Assembly (NCBI GenBank): GCA_963575745.1
Contig: CAUYUJ010004736.1
Coordinates: forward strand, 487,188 to 551,187
Origin: Prorocentrum cordatum
Lineage: Eukaryota; Sar; Dinophyceae; Prorocentrales; Prorocentraceae
Direction: 5' to 3'
DNA: 64,000 nucleotides
Shown in pieces: positions 30,618 to 41,147 of the stretch; position 1 is the stretch's first letter; every line of letters begins with the position of its first letter. The position numbers were made by a program, and so were the translations under genes. The notes beneath the pieces are model-generated. The model saw nothing but the letters and a program-made list of their open reading frames with translations. It was not told the DNA's origin and ran no database searches.

Positions 30618-31487
30618 CACGCACACTCACACGCACACTCACACGCACACACACACACACACACAGCACGCGCGCGCAAGGGCGTTCGGATGAGTTCGAC
30701 ATGCGGCACGAGAGGCCAGTTTGGCAGAATGTGATGAGAATGTTGAAAAAAACGATGGTTGACATTCCAAAAATCCTAGGAGCGCAAGCGCAGATTTTTC
30801 TTGATACAAAAAACGGCGACGTTGCAAACCATTCGGTGTTTATTTGTTGTCGGGACACACGTTTCTGAACCCCGCGCGAAAGCTCAAGCTGGTTTCGGGA
30901 GTTTGGCATGCGCGCGCGACGACGCGCGCGCGTACACTTCGCCGCGTGCTTTGCATAATGTTCTTGCGACAGCACGCGCGCAAGGATATTCGAACGATTT
31001 CGACATGCGCGCGCGAGTGGCCAATGTGGCATCATGGTATGAAAATGTTGAAGGTCATGGTTGCGTTAAGACTTTGCAACAGCGCGAGCGCCGCTTTGCT
31101 TGAAAATCGCTGTTGAGATGCCATGTGAGAGATTCTTGGAAAAAAGATGATGCGCTGCAAACGAGTGCGCGCACACCATGTTTTGCAAATGATGAGGGGG
31201 GGCACCAGTGGCACGATTGCTTTTAACAAACGAGCTGACACATCCCATGCTGTTGCAAACACCCCACCCACCCACCCACCCGCAACTTCGTTTGTCAAAC
31301 CAACGCGGTGGCGATTGCGATGCATGGTTGGCGTTGGCTGGGGCATCTCTTCGGCCGCGCCAACCCTAGCACGCGCGCGCAGCGGGCAGATAGTTTGGCG
31401 CGGCCGACGCGGCCGCGGTGGGGCTGACCGTTGGGCGCATTTCACAGGGCATTTCACTGCGAGTCGGCAATTTGGGCGGGCGCGGTA

Positions 31488-31630
31488 TCATGGCAACGCC
31501 GACTACGGTAGACACGATGATGATAGCGGCGATCTTGGTGACGATGTTCGCGCCGACGAAGGCGCGGCCAGTGCGGGCGCCCATGATCACTCCGACGACA
31601 GTGACGGCGTCTTCGTGTCGGTGATGAAGG
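31488..31630 (+). repeat. F21 core, copy in satellite block
   Basis: GGTATCATGGCAACGCCGAC; + frame MATPTTVDTMMIAAILVTMF and on. It is flanked by GCGCGCGCGG motifs on the same spacing as the other copies. Confidence 0.6.
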
Positions 31631-32925
31631 TCTTGGGAAGACTTCGGTATGCGCGCGCGGTCGACGCGCGAGAGTGGCCCGCATGGTTTCATTTGGCACG
31701 GATCGCGCCCCCCCCCCCCCAGCACGCGCTCATGGGCGTGCGAATGATGCTGCGGCGCCAGAGGCCCGCTTGACAGAATTTCATGAAAATTCTGCAAGAA
31801 ACAAGGAAACGCATGGTTTTCTTTCAGAGTTCGCAAGAGCGCGCGCGCAAGCTTTTTTTGTTTGCTTTAAGAGAAAAAACTCAGATTGCGAAACCATGTG
31901 TTTTTGCATGTGGTTTGGAAATTCGGTTTTGGAGCCATTACGAAACCGAGGGTTGTGTGAAGGATTCGGGCATGCGCGCAAGACGACGTGCGCGCGTGCA
32001 CTTCGTCCCGTTGCAAAGGATTCTCGCGACGACACGCGCGCAAACGCGTTCGAACGATTTCGATATGCGCACGCGAAGCCCGCTTGGTATTATTTTCTGA
32101 AAATGTTCGGAAAACGATGGTTGGCCGAAGACTTCGCGAGAGCGCGCGCGCACGTTTTTGTTGAAAACCTGCGTTGCGAAACCAGGTTCTTCTTGTTGTT
32201 TGGACACTCGATTTTGAAATCCTTCCGAAACCGACGGTTTTTGAAGGATTCCGGCATGCGCGCGCGACGACTCGCGCGTGTGCAATTCATCCCGTTGTTT
32301 GCAAAGGATTCTCGCGACAACACGCGCGCAACGGCGTTCGAACGATTCCGACGTGCTCGCGCGAAGCCCGTCTGGTAGTAGATTTTGAAAACGCTAGAAA
32401 ACCAAAACCTATGGTTGTGCATCGTTTCCTTATTTCTATCATTTGATATGTCTATATGTGTGTATATACAGATAAGAAAACAGGAGAGCAACAAAAAAAC
32501 GCAAGAGCGCGAGCGCACAGTTTTTGTTTTAACCCGTGTTGCGAAACCATGTGTTTTCATAAGTTGTTTGGACACTCGGGTTTGAAATCTCTCCGAAACT
32601 GAAGGTTCTTGATGGATTTCGGCATGCGCGCGACGACGCGCGCGTGTACACTTCCGTTTTTCCTAGGGATTCACGAAAACGTATAATTTTGGATAAACGA
32701 GTGCGCGCACATTGTTGATTTTTGCAGAGGATTGCGGGGGGGTCGAGCCCGTTTGGGCTGGGATGGTATGAGTTCATATTTAGGATGGGCGATGGGGCAG
32801 CATCATCTGTAGATCTCAACACCGAAAGGTGGACAGACAAAGCGGGGAGGGAACCCTAATTTTTTAGAAAGGAAAATCTACGTGGTTCAATCTATGTGGT
32901 GCACTCTACCTGTTGAATTATTTAC

Positions 32926-33184
32926 ATGCATAGCATGCAGGAAAATGCCTTGCAGTGGTGCGACGGGGCGGCGACGGCGAGAACATAGTTGCCAGACCGA
33001 CCCGCAGGCCCAGACGACGGGCGGCGACGAGGCGGCGTCGGGGCGGTGACGGCGAGAACATTGCCGCCAGACCGACCCGCAGGCCCAGTTCCTTCGAAAA
33101 GAAATAAGACACCCCTACGTGCCAGCATTGTGTCGGGAATATCTCCTCTGAGACCAAGGGTGGCGCTTGCCCAGACCTCCAACG
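32926..33184. repeat. Short tandem duplication, GGCGACGGCGAGAACAT units
   Basis: Two units of ~70 bases (32960-33090), each with GCGACGGCGAGAACAT and CCAGACCGACCCGCAGGCCC. The flank is unassigned. Confidence 0.7.
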
Positions 33185-33335
33185 TGGGTGTTTCCTCGTT
33201 GTCGGTGTCCGGGGGCCTCGCGGAGCCCCAGGAGCGTCAAAAAGCCATCGGGGACGAAGAGCTGGTCCATGGGAAGTGGCCCAGAGCTCCTGGAGACCCC
33301 GCATTGGAAAAGTGAAGGCATCGGAGGTCTGGGAG
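33185..33335 (-). repeat. F5-related repeat (reverse)
   Basis: CGCGGAGCCCCAGGAGCGTC, GGGACGAAGAGCTGG and CCCCGCATTGGAAAA...GGCATCGGAGGTCTGGG. The last block recurs at 40930-40975. Confidence 0.65.
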
Positions 33336-33411
33336 TTGGAGGAGGGCTAGTTGAGACAACGGCGGCTCTTCCGCCCGGCCGGGGTCCCTTCGAAATCAGT
33401 CCCTGGACCCT

Positions 33412-33627
33412 AGGCCCCCCAAGTCGCTCCGAGTAGACGGGGTCGGAGGATCGCGCCGCATCGCCGATGCATCGACGATGCGGCTCGATGTGGAGCCCGA
33501 TCTTCCCACGCCAACGTCGCGGAGGCGTCGCCGACGTCGCCGCCGCATCGCCGGTACATCGGCGATGCACTGGCGAGGCGGCGCGATCCTTCGACCCCAT
33601 CTACTCGGACCCCATCTGGGAGGCCTC
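33412..33627. mobile_element. F2 foldback element, copy
   Basis: Outer AGGCC...GAGTAGACGGGGTCGGAGG left; CGACCCCATCTACTCGGACC then GGGAGGCCT right. The core has alternating CATCGCCGATG and its kin. Confidence 0.85.
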
Positions 33628-33650
33628 CATGGACCTCTCCCGGGGTCCGT

Positions 33651-33810
33651 CCTGGCTCAGGGCTGGACCTAAGCGCTGTTTTGCTGGACTTCGGCCGTGT
33701 CATGTTTTTCGCTTTGGGAGGGAGGCACAGGAAAACAGATAGAGCAAAACGAATAGCAAAAACGAAAGCAGAACGAAAAACACCGCTTAGGTCCAGCCCC
33801 GCCCTGGCTT
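33651..33810. mobile_element. Inverted-repeat element, GGCTGGACCTAAGCG ends
   Basis: GGGCTGGACCTAAGCGCTGT at left; complement of GGGGCTGGACCTAAGCGGTG at right, about 140 bases apart. The interior is AT-rich and A-rich near the right end. CCTGGCT occurs just outside both ends (33651 and 33803), a possible 7-base target duplication. Confidence 0.75.
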
Positions 33811-33944
33811 CTTCGAGGCGCGGATCCGGCCGGGGCGACGAGCATCCTCTCCCGGAGGCCCCCGGCAAAGAGGGGGACAAGCCACGCCAGGGAGGGCCGC
33901 CGTTGTCTCGTACGGGCCCTCCTCCGAGCACCGGCCCTCCTTGC

Positions 33945-34135
33945 GCGAGGAGGAGGAGGAGGAGGAGGAGGAGGAGGAGGAGGAGGAGGAGGAGGAGGAG
34001 GAGGGAGGAGGAGGGCTCTAGACTCTAGCCAGGAGGAGGAGGAGGAGGAGGAGGAGGAGGAGGAGGAGGAGGAGGAGGGCTCTAGACTCTAGCCAGGAGG
34101 AGGAGGAGGAGGAGGAGGAGGAGGAGGAGGGCTCC
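33945..34135. repeat. GGA array with GCTCTAGACTCTAGCC spacers
   Basis: Three GGA blocks. The first two are each followed by GCTCTAGACTCTAGCC, so the array was duplicated as a larger unit. Confidence 0.9.
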
Positions 34136-34198
34136 AGGCCTCCTCACTGGCTGCACCAACACACTGGATCAACAGCCACGGGCGAGCGAGCGAGCCCC

Positions 34199-34449
34199 AG
34201 GCCTCCTAGGTGGGGTCGGGGTAGATGAGGTCGGAGGATCGCGCCGCATCGCCGATGCGTCGGCGATGAATCGGCGATGCGGCTCGATGTGGGGCCCAAT
34301 TTTCCCCACGCCGACGTCGCTGATGCGTCGCCGACGCCGCCTGCGCATCGCCGATGCATGGCCCGCTGCATCGCCGATGCATCGCCGATGTATCTGCGAT
34401 GCGGCGCGATCCTCCGATCCCATCTACTCCGACCCCATCTAGGAGGCCT
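34199..34449. mobile_element. F2 foldback element, longest copy
   Basis: AGGCCTCCTAGGTGGGGTC to the complement GACCCCATCTAGGAGGCCT. It has extra GCATCGCCGATG units relative to the other copies. Confidence 0.87.
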
Positions 34450-34834
34450 CTAGAGGGGGCGCACCCCGACATCCGCCGGTAGGATTTTTTCACTCCGCGG
34501 CCTCAAGAGGTCCCGACCGCTCCGTCCCAGGTGCGTTCTTGATGGTCCCAGGCCCGAAAAGGGCCCTGGAGGGGGGGAACCAGTAAAAACGCCCGGATTG
34601 AGGATATCGATTGCGCGTAAGGGTGATTTCTCGCCAGAGTGACTTTTGGTGCGGGGTGCACTTGGGGCCCCCAGATGATTAGCTGCGATGCGACAGCAGC
34701 GGCCGGCGCGTTCGGGTTTGGCCCCCCCGCGCCCTCCGAAAGTTGCGCGCCAAAGGTCCTCTTGCCTGGGGTCTCTCCTGCGCGCAGCCGATTGCGATAG
34801 TCAGATCGTCGGCGATCTGGGCACACCCATCGGG
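34450..34834. other. Unassigned stretch
   Basis: No gene. Bases 34690-34775 resemble 2030-2125 in both position and distance relative to the following F11 element, so the two loci share a longer old repeat. Confidence 0.45.
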
Positions 34835-34994
34835 GGTGGACAGGCCTCCCACCCTGACACGTCGATTGGCGAATCGGCCGTTCTCGGCTCGCGAGAGGGC
34901 GCCGCGGCCGTCCTTTCTGCGGGTCCCGGTCCGTCGGTTTCGGTCCCAGGCCGTGTCCACTAAAGGGTGGTTTACTGGAGGGAGGTCTGTCCAC
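34835..34994 (+). mobile_element. F11 inverted-repeat element, best copy
   Basis: GGTGGACAGGCCTCCCACC at left; complement of GGTGGACAGACCTCCCTCC at right. The interior has ACGTCGATTGGCGAATCGGC and GCGAGAGGGCGCCGCGG. Confidence 0.78.
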
Positions 34995-35342
34995 CGCCGA
35001 ACCCGGGGCCGAGGACGGCCCCGGCCGGGCAGTTGCGGCGGCGGCCCCGCGCGGCACAGGTGGCGCCGCGGCCCTGGCCGGAAGGTCTGCCCGGCGCGAG
35101 GCGCGGGGCCGCCCTTAAAACTCGGAACCGGCTGGAGGCCCGAGGTGGCCCGGCATGGCATCTCACGAGCAAGACGAAGACCGGGGGTGGGGGGAGTGGA
35201 GGGCCAGAGGGTTCCGGAGGGGGTTTGGGGGGATGGGGTTCTCCAGGAAGCCCCCCCAGCGGCCTCGGAACCGGCTGGAGGCTCGAGGTGGCCCGGCATG
35301 GCATCCCACGAGCTAGAAGAAGACCGGGGGGGGGAGTGGAGG
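34995..35342. repeat. GC-rich tandem duplication
   Basis: GGCTGGAGGC.CGAGGTGGCC and following bases occur at 35128 and 35275, about 145 bases apart. GGCCAGAGGGTTCC...CCCCCCCAGCGGCCTCGGA occurs at 35200 and again at 35548. Confidence 0.65.
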
Positions 35343-35540
35343 TCGGGTATAGCCAGGACCCCAGGATACGGGGACCCGGCTAGTGGTAGGGCCCCAGAGC
35401 CCCTAAGCTGGCCAGAAGCACTCAACCAGGTCTGCCGTAGCTTGTGTTTTTTCGGGTGACCGCAGTTCCAGTCAGTGGAACGGGGCGGGGGGGGCGCCCC
35501 CAGTACACATCACTAAACCAGGTCCCACTAAACCCAGTTC
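35343..35540 (+). repeat. F9 repeat, copy 2
   Basis: GTATAGCCAGGACCCC, AACCAGGTCTGCCGTAGCTT, TTCGGGTGACCGCAG and CATCACTAAACCAGGTCC align with 5757-6130. Confidence 0.75.
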
Positions 35541-36219
35541 TGCCAACGCCCGTGGAAGGCCAGAGGGTTCCAAAGGGGTTTTGGAGGGAGGGGGTTTCCC
35601 AGAAAGCCCCCCCAGCGGCCTCGGAGCTTTGTTGAAACAGGGGGTGCGAAGCCCCTGGGGGACCCCTCCTCGAAGACCCCCTCCCCAAAAGCCCCCTTTG
35701 AAACCCTCCGGGAGGGAGGAGGGGGGGGGGGGTGCGAGTTTCGAGGCGCTGGGTTCGGCAGGGCCTTGTTGCCATGCTTGGCCTCTCGGGGCCGCTTTCG
35801 GGACCCGGGGCTGTCAACAACGGGTCCGAAGCCCAGAGGAAAAAATTGCACCAGATGGACCTTGGGATGGGGATCGGTTTTGAGCGGATTTGGTTTCACC
35901 CAGGCGATCGCAAACATGGATCAAGGGGGCGTGGATTAGCGACCAGTCCCGCTTCCAAGGAAATCGCGATTCCCGCCGCCGAACGAGGCGGCACCGGCCG
36001 CATCTTGGGGAGGGCACCTCCCCCGATCCATGGATATGGCGACCGTCCGCCAGATCCATGGATCGCCAGTCCATGTTTGCGCGTCCCCGTTTCACCTCCC
36101 CCCCCATCCTGGCGGATTCTGCGGGGTCCCAAACAGTTGAGACCCCCGGCCGCCTCCAACACCAACGAGAGCTGCAGCCGCGACGCTCTTCGGGAGCGAA
36201 TCAACCCTACGTGCACAAA
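35541..36219. other. Unassigned region
   Basis: No gene recognised. Contains repeated GATCCATGGAT near 36025-36065 and an eleven-G run at 35721. Confidence 0.4.
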
Positions 36220-36364
36220 TGATCGTCGCTTCCCCGGCAAATATGGGAAGTTGGTGGGGAAGGACATCCAGAAAACATGGCAGATTGTGGGAAACATTGG
36301 GATTTGCGACTACTTGTTTGTGTGTCCCTGGGCCCCATTCACAGACCCCCGACGTCGTGTTTGT
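36220..36364 (+). repeat. F16 repeat, copy 1
   Basis: GATCGTCGCTTCCC, AAATATGGGAAGT, ATCCAGAAAACATGG, TTGTTTGTGTGTCCCTGGGC and CCATTCACAGA align with 46545-46681. Both copies are followed by F5. Confidence 0.75.
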
Positions 36365-36773
36365 CAGGGCGTCGACCCCCAGAGGTCTGGACCGCTCCCC
36401 AGGGGCAGCTTGTCCTCCCGAGTCGTCTCTTGACGGCCCCGAGACCCGGCGAGGGCCCCCAGATACCAAAAATTGCGGAAAGCCGCCCGTCTTGTTTGTT
36501 TCACGGCGCTCGGGTGAGTCTGGGGAGATTATCCATTATCCGAATAATTCGGGGATCGACTGCAGAATTGATTTACCCCAAACTTGATTTGCTCGTCGAG
36601 TCGACATGCAGTACGTAGTGGTCTTGTATATAAGACAAAGCTGCGCATTCTTCGAAGATTCGACCGGAAAATCAAGGTTAGGGTATATTGATCATGGAGT
36701 CGATCTCCCACGCAAATTCTCCGTTCCCTCCAGGCAAAGTGCTCAAAGTCCTGGGTCAGCAGCGTCCTGGTCT
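36365..36773 (+). repeat. F5 repeat copy and unassigned flank
   Basis: F5 at 36365-36530: CCCCCAGAGGTCTGGACCGC, CCGAGTCGTCTCTTGACGGC, GGCGAGGGCCCCCAGA. Bases 36531-36773 are unassigned, relatively AT-rich. Confidence 0.7.
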
Positions 36774-37460
36774 TTGGATGACCGCTGGGGTTACTAAGGG
36801 GAGAGGGGGCTTTAAGTGGATGCCACAGCACGTTATATCTGGCCAAACCCAGCTTATGAGTCGGCTGCAAGTGCCGTGAGCGGTTTACGGGGGGCCAAGA
36901 TCTGGGCGAATTGGGCGGAGCCCACTTACCTGAGTTACCTAACCCTTTCAAGCCATGTGGAGTAGATGTATTGCGACGGCCGGCGCCGCCGACCCTGGCG
37001 GGGAGCGACGACAACGGCGGCGGCGACGACGATGACGATGACGTGGGTCAGAGTCCTCATGGATGCTTCTTTGGGTCTCTTTGAAGCGCTCTCGGGAGCC
37101 TCTGGGGAACAGTTTAGGGGCCCCTTGGGAGCCTCTTGGGGGCCTCTTGGGAGCCTCTTGGTGGCCTCTCGGGGCTTCATGGGAGCCTCTCGGGGCCGAG
37201 GGCTCGAAATGTCCGTTTGGGTCCCTCGCCTGGGCACCCTCTTGGAACCGTCTTGGGGGCCTCTTGGGCCGTCTTGGAGGCGTCTTCGGCCGTCTTGGGG
37301 CCCTCTTGGGCCGTTTTGGGTCCCTCCTGGAGCCCTCTTGGGCCGTCTGTGTGGAGTAGATGCATAACCTACTTTTAAAGCTAGGTCAGGCCAGAAATAA
37401 CCCACCTTCACATCCACTTAGAACCCCCCGATCACCTTAGCAACCCCCGCAGCCATCCAA
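36774..37460. mobile_element. F4 inverted-repeat element with internal satellite
   Basis: Left arm TTGGATGACCGCTGGGGTTA and onward pairs with the right-arm complement TTGGATGGCTGCGGGGGTTG over ~100 bases, including TAAGTGGATG and TATTTCTGGCC blocks. F17 units (37055-37350) fill the centre. Without them it would match the ~240-bp copy at 26764. Confidence 0.78.
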
Positions 37461-38065
37461 TGGATGCATCCCGATCTCCGACTATATCTGTTTCCTCCAA
37501 AAACTCATGTGTTAGGTTCTCATTTTGACTAGATCACGTTGATCACCTCCTCACCAGCCTCCCCCCTCCTCCTGCCACCTCCTGCGTTGCTCCCTGGGTG
37601 GCTGCGAACTGCGCAACAGTCGCCACTGTCATGGGCTCCTGGGAGGCACGGCGGAGGTGAAGGCAGCGCAGATCCATTTGAGACCTCGCGGTTCCCTCGG
37701 GGGCTATGATCTGCGCAACAATCGCCACTGTCATGGGCTCCTAGCAGGCACGGCGGAGGTGAGGGCAGCGCAGATCCATTTGAGACCTCGCGGTTCCCTC
37801 GGGGGCTGCGATCTGCGCAAACGTCGCCAGTTTCGTGGTCTCCTGGCAGGCACGGCGGAGGTGAGGGCAGCGCAGATCCATTTGAGACCTCGCGGCTCCC
37901 TCGGGGGCTGCGAATTGCGCAACCGTCGCCACCCTTCCAGGTTCCAGGGAGGCACGGCGAAGGTGCAGGGCAGCGTGGATCCCTTGGAGACCTCGCGGCT
38001 CCCTCGGGGGCCTGCGACCTGCGCAACCGTGACCGCTTTCGCGGGTTCCTGAGAGGCACGGCGGA
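37461..38065. repeat. 102-bp minisatellite
   Basis: Five units of about 99-102 bases between 37560 and 38065, each with GAGGCACGGCGGAGGTGA, GCAGATCCATTTGAGACCTC and GCTGCGA.CTGCGCAA. The period is a multiple of three, so the - strand reads as 34-residue repeats, but more than one frame is open and unit lengths vary. Confidence 0.88.
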
Positions 38066-38539
38066 GTGCAGGGCGCCCACACGGCGCGTGCCCACATGGC
38101 GCGTGGCGCCGTCGCGTAGTTTAGCGCGCGGCGCTGTTGCGTCACAGAGCGCAGAGCGCCAGAACGGCACGTAGCGCATGGCGCTTTCCTCGGTGGCCCA
38201 CTCCTGCGCAAGTGTGCGCCGCGCGTGGCCCAACAGTGTTAGGCGAAGAATTTCAAAGCGCTGCATATCTCGCGACGTACTTTTTGCACGGAGCGTTCTT
38301 TTAAGTAGTTGCCCTGCGTGGACATGGGGTTGGGTATGTCTCGGGTAATTTCAGTCCAGGCGGTTTTTCCCCCAGGCCGTCTCCGAGCCCAGGGCCAGCA
38401 AAACTGGATTTTGGACGGACATCATTGGGGAAACGGTCGAGACCTCTGGGGTCACGGGTTGGAAACAAATCCAATTACGCTACCGAGGAACCCCACATAC
38501 TTAATTCAAATCTTATGTCAACGCTTGCTACGCTGTCAC
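38066..38539. other. Unassigned, GCGCATGGCGC repeats then unique
   Basis: 38070-38235 carries imperfect GGCGC/GCGCGTGGCGC repeats. 38240-38539 is unique with no gene seen. Confidence 0.5.
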
Positions 38540-40350
38540 GCTCTCCGACCCTGGCACGCATAGACGCCGCGGTGAGAGACCACCCCCTGCGCCCCTCCCC
38601 TGGTGTCGAGAAAGTGCCACGCCTGCCACGCTCTCCGACCCTGCCACGCATAGGGGCCGCGGTGAGAGACCACCCCCTACGCACCCCCCTCTGGTGTCGA
38701 GAAAGTGCCACGCCTGCCACGCTCTCCGACCCTGGCACGCATAGACGCCGCGGTGTGAGACCACCCCTGCGCACCCTCTCTGGTGTCGAGAAAGTGCCGC
38801 GCCCGCCACGCTCTCCGACCCTGGCACGCATAGACGCCGCGGTGAGAGACCACCCCCTGCGCACCCTGGCTCTGGTGTCGAGAAAGTGCCACGCCTGCCA
38901 CGCTCTCCGACCCTGGCACGCATAGACGCCGCGGTGAGAGACCACCCGCCTGCGCACCCCCTCTGCGCAAGAAAGTGCCACGCCTGCCACGCTCTCCGAC
39001 CCTGGCACGCATAGACGCCGCGGTGAGAGACCACCCCCTGCGCACCCCCCCTGGTGTCGAGAAAGTACCACGCCTGCCACGCTCTCCGACCCTGGCACGC
39101 ATAGACGCCGCGGTGAGAGACCACCCCCTGCGGACCCTCTCTGGTGTCGAGAAAGTGCCACGCCTGCCACGCTCTCCGACCCTGGCACGCATAGACGCCG
39201 CAGTGAGAGACCACCCCTGCGCACCCTCTTTGGTGTCGAGACAATGCCGCGCCCGCCACGATCTCCGAACCTGGCACGCGTAAAGGCCGCGGTGAGCGAC
39301 CAACCCCTTGCGCACCCCCTCTGGTGTCGAGAAAATGCCACGCCTGTCGCGCTCTCCGACCCTGGCACGCATAGACGCCGCGGTGAGAGACCACCCCCTG
39401 CGCACCCCCTCTGGTTCGAGAAAGTGCCACGCCTGGCTTTCCGACCCTGGCACGCGTAAAGGCCGCGGTGAGAACCAGCCCCTGCACACCCTCTCTGGTG
39501 CCGAGAAAGTGCCACGCCTGCCACGCTCTCCGACCCTGGCACGCATAGACGCCGCGGTGAGAGACGCACCCCCCCTGCTGTCGAGAAAGTGCCACGCCTG
39601 CCACGCTCTCCGACCCTGGTTCGCATAGACGCCGCGGTGAGAGACCACCCCTGCGCACCCTCTCTGGTGTCGAGAAAGTGCCACGCCCGCCACGCTCTCC
39701 GACCCTGGCTCGCATAGACGCCGCGGTGAGAGACCACCCCTGCGCACCCTCTCTGGTGTCGAGAAAGTGCCGCGCCTGCCACGCTCTCCGACCCTGGCTC
39801 GCATAGACGCCGCGGTGAGAGACCACCCCTGCGCACCCTCTCTGGTGTCGAGAAAGTGCCACGCCTGCCACGCTCCCGACCCTGGCGCATAGACGCCGCG
39901 GTGAGAGACCACCCCTGCGCACCCTCTCTGGTGTCGAGAAAGTGCCACGCCTGCCACGCTCTCCGACCCTGGCACGCATAGACGCCGCGGTGAGAAACCA
40001 GCCCTGCGCACCCTCTCTGGTGTCGAGAAAGTGCCACGCCTGCCACGCTCCGACGCATAGACGCCGCGGCGAGAGACCACCCCCATACGCACCCCCCCTG
40101 CTGTCGAGAGAGTGCCACGCCTGCCACGCTCTCCGACCGTGGCTCGCATAGACGCCGCGGTGAGAGACCACCCCTGCGCACCCTCTCTGGTGTCAAGAAA
40201 GTGCCACGCTTGCCACGCTCTCCGACACTGACTCGCATAGACGCCGCGGTGAGAGACCACCCCTGCGCACCCCCCCTGGTGTCGACATAATGCCGCGCCC
40301 GCCACGATCTCCGACCCTGGCTCGCATAGACGCCGCGGTGAGAGACCAGG
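38540..40350. repeat. ~90-bp minisatellite, about 21 units
   Basis: Unit: GCCACGCTCTCCGACCCTGG, CACGCATAGACGCCGCGG, TGAGAGACCACCCC, GCGCACCC and TGGTGTCGAGAAAGTGCCAC. I count 21 copies of the GCCGCGGTGAGAG landmark. All three - strand frames are open over most of the array (667, 578 and 547 codons), while + frames hit TAG in the unit. Indels shift phase between units, so I call it non-coding. Confidence 0.93.
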
Positions 40351-40441
40351 GAGGTGTGAGGTGAGACGCGGGTGCGACGCGGCATGGAAGAAAACCAGAA
40401 CCCCACGAAGCATGTGGGGAAAAACATACGTTTTTCATATC

Positions 40442-40472
<31 letters not shown>

Positions 40473-40559
40473 ATACATATATATATATATATATATAATG
40501 TGTAAGATCTAATGAGTATACCTATAAAATTAAATGTAGAGAAAGAAGCCCAAAAAACG
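40351..40559. repeat. TA microsatellite and flank
   Basis: TATATA runs at 40446-40500, with unique AT-rich sequence beside it. Confidence 0.85.
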
Positions 40560-41028
40560 GCGGGAGTCGAGGTACGGAGGGCCACCAGCGGCCCTCCCTG
40601 GCACTTTTTGGTCCTGTCACCCCCCCCAGGCATCCAACGCACTGGCAAAGCGAAGCGGCGTGTTTTGTGGTTGCTTTCGGCGCCCGGGGGGCCCTCGCCA
40701 GGCCCTGGGGCCGTGATAAAAACGACTCAAGGGAGGAAGAACCACCCGGACCGGACAATTGGCGTTTACTAAACGGCCCTGGGCGTTTACTAAAAGCCTT
40801 GCCCTGCTCGATTCCTTCAATGGGTGCGTTTACTAAACGGCCTCGCTTGCCTGGGTGGTTATTATGGGGGTGTTTTTTCTGCCCTCTTACAACGCGGAGC
40901 GAAAAATCAGTCCCGGGAACTGCTCCAGAGACGGGGGACTCCGCATTGAAAAAATCAGGCATCGGAGGTCTGGGCTTATCCCCCTAGCCGCTCAACGCGG
41001 TCCTCCAAGTCGATGACCTCCTGGGGAG
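40560..41028 (-). repeat. F5 repeat (reverse) and GTTTACTAAACGG repeats
   Basis: F5 in reverse at 40665-40735 (CTCGCCAGGCCCTGGGGCCG). GCGTTTACTAAACGGCC occurs near 40760 and 40827 with a variant at 40779. Bases 40930-40975 repeat the GCATCGGAGGTCTGGG tail found at 33315. Confidence 0.65.
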
Positions 41029-41147
41029 GCGCGCGAGCACTTGGCGCTGCTGCTGTGCCAAACCGGGCGGCAGGAGGCCGCAGACGCGGAGCTGGCGGCG
41101 CTCGGCTACGGCGTGCGGCTTGGCGCGGGCGTCCTGGACTACAAGAG
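41029..41147 (+). CDS. Oxygenase exon 1 (TPR-like lead)
   Basis: Reads AREHLALLLCQTGRQEAADA, then ELAALGYGVRLGAGVLDYKR. The helix-turn pattern (ALLL..TGR.EAAD.EL..LGY) is TPR-like and, from memory, precedes the oxygenase domain in related dinoflagellate proteins. Possible acceptor GGGGAG|G at 41028/41029 and possible GC donor after 41147. Confidence 0.6.

Larger units (their letters stand above)
29352..32925. repeat. Compound satellite block
   Basis: Both ends carry CTACGTGGTGCAATCTACG-type repeats (29352-29470 and 32877-32925). Inside alternate two unit types. One is the F21 unit of ~470 bases (29468-29950, 30115-30595, 31262-31725). The other is a ~305-base unit with ACACGCGCGCAAG, TTCGAACGATTTCGA, GGCATGCGCGCG and GCGAAACCATG, seen from 30668, 30972, 31722, 32030 and 32320. 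TGGGCTGGGATGGTATGAG near 32755 repeats TGGCTGGGATAGTACGAAC near 29940. A CA tract is at 30580-30665. No gene. Confidence 0.85.

Noticed and set aside
38540-40350. Possible CRISPR-like array
   Set aside because: Units are contiguous ~90-base repeats without unique spacers, in a eukaryotic context.
38475-40478. A 667-codon - strand frame that could be a 30-residue repeat protein
   Set aside because: All three frames are open over the array and unit indels shift phase, so it is a property of the repeat unit. Kept only as an observation.
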